Origin: Staphylotrichum longicolle
Taxonomy: Eukaryota > Ascomycota > Sordariomycetes > Sordariales > Chaetomiaceae
DNA length: 64,000 nt
Direction of reading: 5' to 3'
NCBI GenBank assembly: GCA_019096155.1
Contig: JAHCVI010000002.1
Coordinates: 186,001-250,000, forward strand
The translations under genes were made by a program, and so were the position numbers. Below the pieces are notes generated by a model. It had not been told where the DNA came from. It was given only the letters and a program-made list of their open reading frames with translations, and did no database searches. Numbering within the stretch: the first letter of the stretch is position 1; every line of letters begins with the position of its first letter. Shown here piece after piece: positions 33,559 through 43,547 of this stretch.

Positions 33559-34316
33559 GGAACTCGCCCAGATCACCCGAGGCACATGCAGCACGCGGAA
33601 ATGCTGACGAGGATGGAGTTTGGGACTCTGAACCGGGGCTGCGGGAGTTGTCCGGAGAAACGGGCAGAGGCGCAACCTGAATTGCTGGGCCCTGGTGTGT
33701 TTCCAGGCTTAGATGGCCTGGAATGTCGTTAGCCTGGTGGCAGGTAATACCAGAGGGGATGAGCACATTACCTGCGACTCATGATTGACACATTGCAAAC
33801 CTTGTTTCACAAGAGTCAGGAGGCAAGGTGAGGAAGACGGAGAGGGTGAGGAAAAGAGAACTCAAAAAGTTTGCTCCTTTTCTTCGGAAAGGGACTTGAG
33901 CGACAGCCCTGTGACGAAGACAGACCAACTGCTGGATGATGTTGACGGAACAAGTCCTGTTCGCGGAGACAGAAGACACACGGGGTGTTGATGATTCAGA
34001 ATTCACGAAGCACGGCACCACGAAGGACCAACGGCAGTCATATGAGAGAGAAGAAAGAAAAGAATAAATAAGCTATATAGCCCGCCACCACCCCCGCAAG
34101 CCGCGGCCCGCAGGAAAAATAAATACAAAAAGAACAAAAAAGAAGACTAAAAATACAAAATGGCCCACCACCACCCCCGCAGACAGCGGTCCGCAGGAAA
34201 AGATAAAGTACAAACAAACAAAGGAAATAAGAGTACAGTAGTCCAACACATATCCGTACACTGGGTGCAGCGAAACACAGGCCGCAACACCCTTTCCACC
34301 ACCAATAAACCACCGG
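33559..34316. other. Convergent intergenic region with a tandem duplication
   Basis: Between the cupin gene (+) and the next minus-strand gene. It holds no gene. From 34,064 on it is A-rich on the plus strand and includes the 83-bp imperfect duplication listed separately. Confidence 0.5.
34081..34229. repeat. Imperfect tandem duplication, period 83 bp
   Basis: The unit starting at 34081 (cccgccaccacccccgcaag) recurs at 34164 (cccaccaccacccccgcaga). Both are followed by a CGCAGGAAAA motif and an A-rich run. It sits just downstream of the stop codon of the minus-strand gene at 34,317, probably in its 3'UTR. Confidence 0.65.
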
Positions 34317-37289
34317 TCACTGCACCTCCACCTGGCCCAGATCAATTCCTTCCTTGGCGGCCAATCCTTTGACGTGTCTCAAGATGGCGTTCTTTCCGTC
34401 CTTGACCGGCCCGTCCATTCTCCGGAGGAGGTTGTACTGGAAGAAGCGCTTGATGGTGGAAGCGGCCTCGTCGTGGTCAAAGTCGACCTCGTCGACCTCG
34501 GTGCTCAGCTCCTCTCCGAAGTTGAGCAGTGCGCGCTGCTTCCAGCCGCGGATCCAGCTCGGCGACAGGTTGGCGCAGAGCGGAGACTCGGACATGAAGA
34601 CGGCGCACGACGAAACCCAGTCCTCGCAGAGGGAGCGGAGGTACTCACCCGGCAGCGCGGCAAAGTCCCACTCAGCAACAGGCTCGGCCTCGGCAGGAGA
34701 CGAGGAAGCTTTGCCTTTTCCCTTGTCGCTCGTCGACGACGAGGACGCAGGAGCGATGACTGGAGCGGGGACAGTGACAGCTGGGGGCAGGATGGGAGCG
34801 GGAGGGGGAGGGGGAGCAGGAGCAAGAGCGGGAGCCGAGGGAGCAACAAACGGAACAGGGGCCGGAGCCTTGGCCGAAGCCGCGGCTGATGCTTGAGCCT
34901 GTAACCGCCTGAGCCTGGACTTGGGCTTCGCGATGCGGCGCTCGGGTTCCTCAAAGTCGAAGGCGATGGTGTCGGGTTCCGTGGCCGGCGTTGTCGAAAG
35001 TGTGGGCGCCGGTGCCGTGAAGGCGGAGTCGGACGGAGTCGGATGTGTGGCTTCGACGAGAGGGGGGAACGAGGTCGACGGCGCTGGGACCCTGACGCTG
35101 AGGGAGCCAACCTGCTGCGGCGGCGGCGAAGGGGGCAGCGAAACTTCTGCCTCCGGTGTGGGGACACGCTCTTCGACGGTGGCGCGAGCATCAGTCTCAA
35201 TTGACTCGACCGAAGTCAGGTCAAGAGAGGCGTCAAACAAGCGGGGGTCGATCGGCAGAAGAGACGAGTCGGACGAGCACGAACCAGGGTTTGCGGCCGG
35301 GACTTGGGCGTTGACCTTTGCGGGTGACGGAGCTGCGGCAGCAGCAGGCGGCATCAGCGACGAGGGACCAGCCAGAGAACGGACGGGACGGGGGGCGGGA
35401 GATGGCGACGGCTGGAAAACATGTCAGCATGCTGGGATGTTTCATGGGTGAAGAAGAAGGGACGGCATTGAGGGGAGAACTTACAGCGACAGTGACAGGC
35501 TTTGGCGCCCAGGCGACTCCGCCCTGCTGGACACCCACGGCTGTGTTGTCGAGAGCGGCGAACACAGGAGCTGGGACAGGGGCCAGGACAGGGTGAGCAA
35601 CCACCGGCTCAGGCAGGCTGAGGAGGGGCTGCTCCTGCTCGGTCTCCATGGCGGTGTCTGCAAGAGCGGTCGACACAGAAGGGAGGTAGAGGAGAGGAGC
35701 AGGGAGCGCTGGGACCGGCGAGCCCTGGCAGAGGAGCGGCTCGTAGGGCTGTGATGAAAGAAGAAAAACAACACCAGTCAGTGGTTGCCATGGGGATGAG
35801 AGGGAAGGGCATCAGGAAGAAAGGAGAGAAAACTCACAGCGTCGACCATGTCAATGTCAACCACCAGATCAGCCATCTCAACGTCGAGCATTGAATCGTC
35901 GGAGTCCTCAACCAGGTCGGGTGCGTCCGGCATGTCTGTGTCGACCATGTCCTACGTGGCCGCGGGAACAACAGACAGCTGGACGGAGGTTGTCTCAAGA
36001 GCCGGCGCGGAAACCGGGACCAAAAGCTCCTGAGGGCACCCAAACAAGGTCTCAAAGCCAGCGCCGAGAGGGGGGACAGGGACCAGCACGGGTTGGGGGA
36101 TTGCGAGAGACCCCCTCGCCTCCCGAGCACGGCGGGCAGCAGCGTGCAGAGGAAGCGGTGAGGTCTCGACGTGAACCTGGCGCCTAACGGGGTCGGGCAG
36201 CGGAACACGGTCGCGCAACTGGAGTCTGTGAAACCAGTTGACTCGGTGTGGCCACATCTCTTTGGCGGCTGTGAGTGCAGATGTGTGTTAGTGACGAGTT
36301 AGAAGTGGTGGAAGAGTGGACTTACAGGCTTGGAGGGACTCGACTATCCTCTGCGTCTTGAGTTGTCTGGCGGCTTCTTCTTCTTCGCGGCGAACTTGTT
36401 GCTTGTGCGTTTGGATTCGCTTGACGAGGTCGAGACTCGCCTGTCGTTCTTCCTTGAGGGCCGTCGACAATTGCCGAATGCGGTCGTCGTTGGTGAGAAT
36501 GGCAGAGCGGAGCTTCTTGACCTTGGCGGAGAGAAAGACGGCCTTCAGATCGGTGGCGTAGACTGTGTGCCGTCGGATGGCAGGTCAGTTGCCCGCAAAA
36601 CAAAACAAAAGCAGCCCGATGATGGGATTGAAGTCAGGGAGCAGAAGACGGAGGGAAGTGAAGTGACTTGCGGTGCCGTCAACCAAGTCGACAGGAAGAA
36701 GACCGAGAAAAGATGGGCCACGCTGGGGGGATGACAAAAGAGAGACAGTAAACTTACACATCTTGATCCAGAGGTGTGGCTCGGTCCACTCGGTCTCTTG
36801 GATCTGCGCCGCGGCAAGCCCGAGGCAGCGACGAGGCCAAAACACCGACGGGAATTCCCGGCAGCGCTTGTTGTTCTCGTCGCAGACCACTTCGATGGCG
36901 CGGCTCAGAGAGGCGAGTGTCGCTTGCTGGCCCTTGTACTTGGTCCGTAGCGTGGACAATTCCTGGTCGAGGGCGGCGCGGAGCTCCTCCTGGCGGAGGA
37001 GGCCGTCGACGAACTCGGGGAACATCCGGGCGCTACGGAAACCAGAGTTAACAGCGGCAAGGGAACGACTTACCAACCAAGAGATGTAGGGACCTGCGAC
37101 CGTTGGTAGCCCGGGGGGAGGGCGGCCCCAAGCGGCGAAGAACAACAACACGGCGGCGGCAACGAGGGGGAGGGGGGTGAGGAAGCCATCGCTGGCCTCC
37201 AACAGCTCGATCATCCGCTTGGGGAGCTGAAGGAGGACCGCGGCAAAAGCCACGATGGTCCCGAGGTAGAGGGCGCTCGTCGACGACAT
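34317..37289 (-). CDS. Unrecognised membrane/coiled-coil/proline-rich protein with in-frame stop
   Basis: I do not recognise this family. Five exons (37289-36758, 36562-36326, 36268-35838, 35748-35485, 35411-34317) join to 853 codons in one frame. Codon 362 is TAG (35954-35952), so as written the product stops there. The parts in order are two hydrophobic segments (about residues 7-25 and 40-55, MSSTSALYLGTIVAFAAVLL at the start), a helical coiled-coil region (to about 255), a variable acidic stretch (DMVDTDMPDAPDLVEDSDD) and a long Pro/Ala/Ser region. A charged C-terminal domain ends the protein (EYLRSLCEDWVSSCAVFMSE and HVKGLAAKEGIDLGQ). The 195-bp first intron is long for this window and could hide another exon. 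It may be a pseudogene, a wrong splice model, or a gene with a sequence error. Confidence 0.6.
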
Positions 37290-39049
37290 TGTTTGGGCTG
37301 GGCCTTCACGCAGTCGTTGTCGGAGCGGGAGCGAGGGCGATCTGTCGAAGCAGTCGATGTCGAAAGATTCGAGAGCGATGGTTCGAGAGGTCGAGAGCGA
37401 TGCGTGCGTGGTCAAATCGAATTGCTGGTGCAAGAAGATTGTGTGCGCAAAGATCGAGAACAACGATGGGAAGGGAAAGGAAGAGAGAGGGAGGAGAGGG
37501 AGGGGAGGGGGGGTATTTATACCCGTCACCTGGCAACCGTGCACGCCTGCAATTTGCAGACGTGCATTGACCAAGTTGACGACGGCGGCAACGGCAGTGT
37601 TTACTTCGATGACTCCATCTCGGGCAGAGTGTTTACATGTTGCCCCTCCTTCCCCGAGGCAACAGGTTGCTGCCCACTGGCGCCAGCGTCTCCCAGGCCA
37701 CCTCTTTGAGTGCCGAGTTGCCATGACGACTGGTCCCGTTGCCATCTCTATTGCCGGTGCTGATGCCATGACCACATCAGCTCAAACTCACTGCTGCCGA
37801 TGGATGGATCATGGGCAGGCAGGGCATCCCGCACCTGGGTATTGTGATGTTCTGGTGTTTGGCCAGCCGGCTGCTCAAAGTCCAGAATTTGGTGCAGCAT
37901 TGGCATCAATGTCTTGAACATGGCGGTGTCTCTCAGTAGTTTTCATGCTTTTCTGCTCTGGCTGACACAAATTTCACATCTGATTCTCACACAAATCTCG
38001 GGGAGTTTGCCCCTCGACAGGCCAGCCCGTCTGCTTCTTTGCCTCGATGTGGCCAGCACTTGGACTCGGGATGCGTATTCATCTGTTGTCGTGTGGAAAC
38101 CGACGATGCCAGATAGAACACTTGTGATTTTAATGTATCTATTGCTGTCTTGAACACATCTCTGGTGGGTTTTGCCTGTCAAACCTGCGAGTCCTCTCGA
38201 AATTGTGACCCGACCGCAAGCCGATCGCATCCATGTGTTCGCATGGTGTTGCGACCTACTTGTGTTCCAGTGATCACCACCACAACAACAGCCACTGTGA
38301 ACTCCGTGAAACGTTAATTTCAGGAGCAGACTTCGAAACGAGCACATTGCAACTATCGTGTCTTGCCGTCAGTCATGACGTGCCCAAGTGATGAACGGGC
38401 CGTCAATTCCTTTTGCGCAGTTGATGCCCTTGTGTTGCTACTTCCAAACAGATAAACTACGCCCCAGAACATCAACAACAGAGGGTCAATAACCCCTTTT
38501 TCCAGCCAAATATGGACTCCTAGGATACTGCTCGTTATGGAGAACAGCAGGCATCGGGGCTGGGAAGAGGTTGTTCTGCTGACTCAGCCAGTCCGAGGCG
38601 CCGTGCCAAGCACCGGCTTGGCATGCAGGGACCCGATCCGCTGCCGGCTTGGTCGAGTGCAGCCACGCACGAGCCATGGCATTCCACTGTCCGCCGTCCA
38701 TCACCAACGCGTTGAGATAACGAGGGAGAGAAAAGTAGCAAAAGTTAATTCGGTAAATTTGGTTTTGTTTGTAATTTCGTTAATCGTAATATGGAACAAA
38801 AGAAAGTCATTAGAAGTCGTAATGTCAGGAATCATCCGTTTCCCATGGTATCATCATCCATCCCCATCCAGTTTCCGCCCCGCCTGGACCAAACCGTGGT
38901 CCTTTGTCCCTCCCTTCATGTCCGCCAGCCCCGCCAAAACACCAAGACGCCACCGTCCGTCCATCCGTCTTTTGATCCCATCCTCCGATTCCATCCCCCA
39001 ATCCCTCTCCTCCAATCCCACCCGTCCCGTCCACCTTCCGCTCTCTCTT
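37290..39049. other. Intergenic, no supportable gene
   Basis: 1.76 kb between two minus-strand genes: the promoter of the 34,317-37,289 gene at its left, the 3' flank of the F-box gene at its right. A purine-rich run of gga/gag lies at 37,480-37,515. Open frames on plus (38,537-39,715) run over the F-box gene antisense and are not convincing. Confidence 0.5.
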
Positions 39050-41506
39050 TTACGACCGGGCAAAAATGAGTGGCACCAACGCGCTCTGGCTCTCGAGATG
39101 GCGGGGTTCGGGCGCAATCGACACGTTGGCCAGACTCCGCCCAAACAGGCCCTCACGCAGCCGGTACCCCACACTCGACGACGACGCGCAGCTCAGGCCG
39201 TTGTGGCTGACATTGTGCGCGGGCAGGTTCATGCCCAGGTTGAGCGCCGACAGGCCCGCGACCACGGCCGCCGAGTCCTTGCTGCGCGGGTCGCTTCCGC
39301 CGTCGGCCGCCTTGCGCTTGGAGAACTCGCGCGAGAGCTTGGTCATGACGGCCTCCCGGGCGCGCTTGAGCGCCGACGACCGCGCCGCCGCTTCCTCGGC
39401 CTCGGCGAGCAGGTCCGCCTCGATGGTGCGCTGCGCCGACGAGAGCCCGTCGTCGGAATGCGGCGACGACTCGGGCGTCTTGAGCAGCGGGCCGAACCGC
39501 GCCGAGGGGTCGTAGACGGTGGGCTGCAGCATCACGGGCAGCGGGTCCGGATTCAGGATCGGCACACTGATGTCCATCTTGGGCGGTGGTGTCTTGGGCG
39601 GGCAGTAGGACTCGTCATCCGTGCCAATGACCTCGGGCATGAACTCGGCCTCGGGAACTTCTTCCGAGTGGTACCGGCGGTGCCGGCGGTGGCGCCGCTG
39701 GGACTCCCTGCCTGATGAGTGGCGGTCGCTGGTGTCGTCGCTGCGAGAGTGCTTGTGGTGGCTCCGGCTGCTGTGGTGCCGGTGACCGTCGCTGCGACGC
39801 TCGCTCTTCCGCTCCTCACTCCTGCGCTCTTCACTTCTCCGCTCTTCACTTCTGCGCTTCTCTTCGACAAGCTCGGCCACTGCCTCCTCCTCATCTTTCC
39901 GCGATCTCCTGCGGATGCGGCGCTTCTTAAGCTTGGTGGTGAACCCTTGGCTGGCTTGTTTGGCTGCTTCAATATCAGACGCCAGGCCACCGTCCGATTC
40001 CGTCCTCCCTCCGACCGAATTGGGCCGTGGGCTTTCCCGTTTCGGCGTCGTGGGCGGTGTGTTGTATTGTCTCCCTCCAGCCGAGTTGGGACGTGACGCT
40101 TCCTGCGCCGCGGCAGTGACCCCGCGAGCCCACTCCTCGACGCCCGCCTCAAAGGTCTCGACGTCGTTCGCGCCGCCAAACATCATACCCTCCAGATCAA
40201 CTTCAAACAATTCCTTGCTCGCCGCGCCCGCTGCGGCCGACGATGCCGGGAGCTGCACATCCTCCACCGAGCTCGCGACCGCAGAGCCGGACGAGTTGGA
40301 CCGCGACGTCCCGGGTCTGCAGTCGCTGACGGCCATGGACCGGCGAGACCAGGCGTCCTGGTTCTCGCCGTCGATCAGCGGCGCGAGCGCCTCGTCCCAG
40401 CTGCCGCCCCGGATGAGCGCCACATTCTCAAAGTCAAACTCGCGCACCGTGTGCTTGTGGTTCGCGACGAGACCGCGCAGCTGCTCCACGTTCATGGTCG
40501 CGTTGCGCACCGACATGGACCGCAGGCGCGGCATGACCAGCGGCTTGCGCAAGGGCCGCGGCGGCAGCGGCGACATGGGGCTGGTGACCTCGTTGAAGAG
40601 CTTCTTGCTGCTGCGCGGCGTGGCGAAGAGCGGGTCGCCAGACAGCGCGATGGGACACGGGCCCCTGCGGCCGAGCCAGGTGAAGGAGAGCTTGTCGAGG
40701 CGCGGCGCAAAGGTCCGGATGTAGTCGTCGATGATCTTGAGGTGGTCCAGGCCGGGCGACGGGCCGTAAAAGTCCCAGGACTCGACCGAGATGTAGAGTT
40801 TCCGGATCTGGCGCCACCGCAGCTCCGCAGAGGGCAACACGCCGAAGCCCGGCGCGTGGCGGAGGTAGTAGAATGCCGAAGGGTGAACCCCCGAGAGCGT
40901 AAGCTTTGACAGTTTCGTCAGGGGCGCGCGCTCAAGCGAGATGCGCAGGCTGATGAGTGCGTAGTCGACAATGTCCCGGCGGTACCGCTCCCTGGGGTCC
41001 TGGTCGGGCGTCTTGATGGTGAGGTGGCGCATGTTGGTCATGTGCTTCATGGTGTTGATGAAGGACGGCACATGAGTGGCGGCATGGAACAGGGGCGGGT
41101 ATTGTTGGGTGAGGATCTCACCCAATTCCGAGTTACCATACTTTGGCCGTGACGAGACAGACTCGGTTGACGTGTGGGGGTTGTAGAGAAAGTAGATCTC
41201 CTCGCCGGTCTGGGGATGGATCAAGGGAGGCAGGAAGGTGGCGTTGGAATGGGGAAAGTAAAAGGTAAGGTGCTCGATGTGGTGGCCAATCCTCGACAGG
41301 GCGTCGAGCCTGCTGGCCTTGGTGAGGCTGTTTGCGGTGAAGGTCAGGTTGGTTCGTAGGAAAAGCCTCTTGGTGACCAGGTTGCAGCAGGCCGAGTTGG
41401 CCAGCCTAAGTGCGCAGATGTCCTGCTTGGGCAGGAGCTCGAAGAGCTTCTCGCGGATGGTCTCGTCCCGCCACAGGCAGTAGAATGCTTGTGGGTTGGT
41501 CGCCAT
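39050..41506 (-). CDS. F-box-like protein with Arg/Ser-Glu repeats
   Basis: An intronless 818-residue frame. The ATG at 41,506 gives MATNPQAFYCLWRDETIREK. The longer frame upstream lacks an ATG. Residues of about 10-50 (LFELLPKQDICALRLANSAC) form an F-box-like helix bundle, which normally binds Skp1 to recruit substrates to an SCF ubiquitin ligase. A conserved region to about residue 360 (HIEHLTFYFPHSNATFLPPL, DFYGPSPGLDHLKIIDDYIR) resembles the leucine-rich-repeat-like part of fungal F-box proteins. The C-terminal half is low complexity with RSEER repeats, a His/Ser/Arg stretch and Pro-rich segments. That half may bind or hold the substrate, which is inference. Confidence 0.8.
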   Translation of the reverse strand: MATNPQAFYCLWRDETIREKLFELLPKQDICALRLANSACCNLVTKRLFLRTNLTFTANSLTKASRLDALSRIGHHIEHLTFYFPHSNATFLPPLIHPQTGEEIYFLYNPHTSTESVSSRPKYGNSELGEILTQQYPPLFHAATHVPSFINTMKHMTNMRHLTIKTPDQDPRERYRRDIVDYALISLRISLERAPLTKLSKLTLSGVHPSAFYYLRHAPGFGVLPSAELRWRQIRKLYISVESWDFYGPSPGLDHLKIIDDYIRTFAPRLDKLSFTWLGRRGPCPIALSGDPLFATPRSSKKLFNEVTSPMSPLPPRPLRKPLVMPRLRSMSVRNATMNVEQLRGLVANHKHTVREFDFENVALIRGGSWDEALAPLIDGENQDAWSRRSMAVSDCRPGTSRSNSSGSAVASSVEDVQLPASSAAAGAASKELFEVDLEGMMFGGANDVETFEAGVEEWARGVTAAAQEASRPNSAGGRQYNTPPTTPKRESPRPNSVGGRTESDGGLASDIEAAKQASQGFTTKLKKRRIRRRSRKDEEEAVAELVEEKRRSEERRSEERRSEERKSERRSDGHRHHSSRSHHKHSRSDDTSDRHSSGRESQRRHRRHRRYHSEEVPEAEFMPEVIGTDDESYCPPKTPPPKMDISVPILNPDPLPVMLQPTVYDPSARFGPLLKTPESSPHSDDGLSSAQRTIEADLLAEAEEAAARSSALKRAREAVMTKLSREFSKRKAADGGSDPRSKDSAAVVAGLSALNLGMNLPAHNVSHNGLSCASSSSVGYRLREGLFGRSLANVSIAPEPRHLESQSALVPLIFARS
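39808..39862 (-). repeat. 15-bp tandem repeats coding for RSEER
   Basis: About four imperfect copies of a 15-bp unit inside the F-box gene give RRSEERRSEERRSEERKSE in the protein. Such in-frame coding repeats vary in copy number between strains. Confidence 0.6.
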
Positions 41507-43547
41507 GGTGCTTGCATATCGTGAAGGCGACAATTGGACAAAAGTGGGTTTTTATTTGTCTGGAAGAAGGCTGCGCCAACCAGTGGTGGTAGTTCGAGGA
41601 CGGCCTTGAGTGTAAATGACAAAAGGGGTTCTTGTGAGGGTAAGGTGTCTGTCTGCGGTGGTTTGAACGAGGCAAGACACAGACAAGTATGGTGTTGACA
41701 ATCAAGAAAAGAAAAGTGGAATGAGAGATGGATGATGACTTGGATCTCGCTGAATGAGCACTGAGGGCGCCACCAGGGAGCCGTGGACTATGAAGAGAGA
41801 GAGAGAGGGAGGGTGCCGGAGGAATCAGGAGAGGAGGGAAACCTCGATCAGGACATCGACATAAACATCCCCGACGAGGACCCTGTTATATTGGATCAGC
41901 CATGGAATCCCATGGATAGGGGGAAGGGGGGTAGGACCGCTCCGTCCTACCTCCCTGACAGCCCCCGCAATTCCTGCACTTCCATTCCCGTACCTTGCGC
42001 GATTTCGCGATGGGGTGATGCGGCGCCCTCTGCTCTCCGCGGTCGTCGCCCCAGACCGTTGGAGAGCCGAAAAACCAGTGGTTGTGGGTGACTCACTGCC
42101 CCATGCGGTATGCAGCCGTAGTGCAGATTCGGCATGCAGGAGCAAGAGTGGATGTACGGCAGGGGAATGGCCGGTCGCCGCGTCCACGCCCCGACTGGCG
42201 GACCGCGCCGGGCCAGTTGAATGGCCGGAGGGCGGTGTCCTTGCATGGCACCAATGCGCGTGTCTGCAGGCCGTCTGCAGCCGTCTCAGAGCCGATTCCT
42301 CCCATCCAGTCAGAGAGGTTGAAACAGGAAACATCCAGAAAGAGGGGCTGCGGGGAAGCCAGGGGGAAGCGCTATCGATAAACGTCGAGGCGGGAGAGGG
42401 TGGAGAGCGTCGCGTCTGGTGTCCAATCAATCCAATTTCAGTCGACGTGCACCGCATCTTGTTTAATGATTGGTACTTGGCAGACCAGTCGCGCGAGAGG
42501 CGCGCGCTGAACACACGAGACACGCGCGCTGCTGGCACCCTCCGTCGATCCCATAAAGGGTTATGCGCCCCCCATCTTTGGCATCAGACGACAGGTCGAT
42601 GCTCGAGTTTGGGATGCGTCCTCGAGTCTCCCATGACCTACCGATTCTCCAAAGATGCACTGCATGCCGCTGACCCCTCTTCCCAAAGGCGTCCCCACCA
42701 GAATCAGACTTCGAGCGAGGGGGGTTGAGGGGTGGTCACGCTGTTGGGGCAAGTTTGGACGCGTCCTGTTTGTTCTGGCTCTCCACCTTCTATCGCCTTC
42801 TGACCCACTCCCACCGTTCCCCTTGCTTTCCAGACCGCAGCGCTCTTGTTGCGGGTAAATCTCTCACCGATGGCTTCCTCTCACCGCCATTGACAGGCCC
42901 AGATTTCACCCCTGATGAAACGACAAATTAGGAAAGGTATTGCAAATGGCGCATTCCGGCCGTTGAATGCTGCAGGTCGCGCGTCCTCGGCGATGCGACC
43001 ATCTGTTGAAGGCGGATCAACTCTCTCTCAGACCCTCTGACCCAGCGCGACTTGGTGTTTCTGCCCAGAAGTTGTCTTGTCGAGTTGACACTAACTCGCC
43101 GGGTTTACTGCTGGTTTACTCAGTATTGGGAGACTTTCAAGCGTTCTGGCACAGGGCTGACTTCAAGTTCTGCAAGCCTTACACAATACTGTGTAACTAA
43201 ACCTTGATGGTCTTGTGTCGTTGTTGACCAATGTTGATGCCCGATCTTAGTTTTGGTGGAGATGTGGATCTCTCGGTCTAACCCCCATGTAGACACACTT
43301 GATCCTTGTCGGCCAAACTCGCCATCAGAATGCGGAAACCTTGCTTTCATTGACTGGATTGGGCAAGTGCCTTGCCATTCTCGAACTCGAATCCTTGGGT
43401 CTCTGCAACGCCCACTTGTTTGTACCACCACTCCTGTCGAGGCAAAAGGCAAGTACATAGTACACATACACAGGACGTGATATCGGAGGCATTCCGCCTT
43501 CTCAAGACCGGGAGGGGGCGAGCCATGACCATCCAACGAGGCCCGAC
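41507..43547. other. Long upstream region of the F-box gene
   Basis: 2.0 kb without a supportable gene. It contains a GA-microsatellite at 41,793-41,808 (agagagagagag). Open frames of 100-237 codons overlap one another on both strands without any recognisable motif. It probably carries the long 5'UTR and promoter of the F-box gene. Confidence 0.45.

Noticed and set aside
37036..37076. Possible intron GTAAGT...TAG in the first exon of the 34,317-37,289 gene
   Set aside because: At 41 bp it is too short and would break the frame, whereas reading through keeps it open.
38537..39715. Plus-strand frame of 392 codons
   Set aside because: Most of it is antisense to the F-box gene and its composition is that of reversed Ser/Arg coding sequence.
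41507..41533. Longer N-terminus for the F-box protein
   Set aside because: The extension starts at TTG. MATNPQ at 41,506 is the first ATG.
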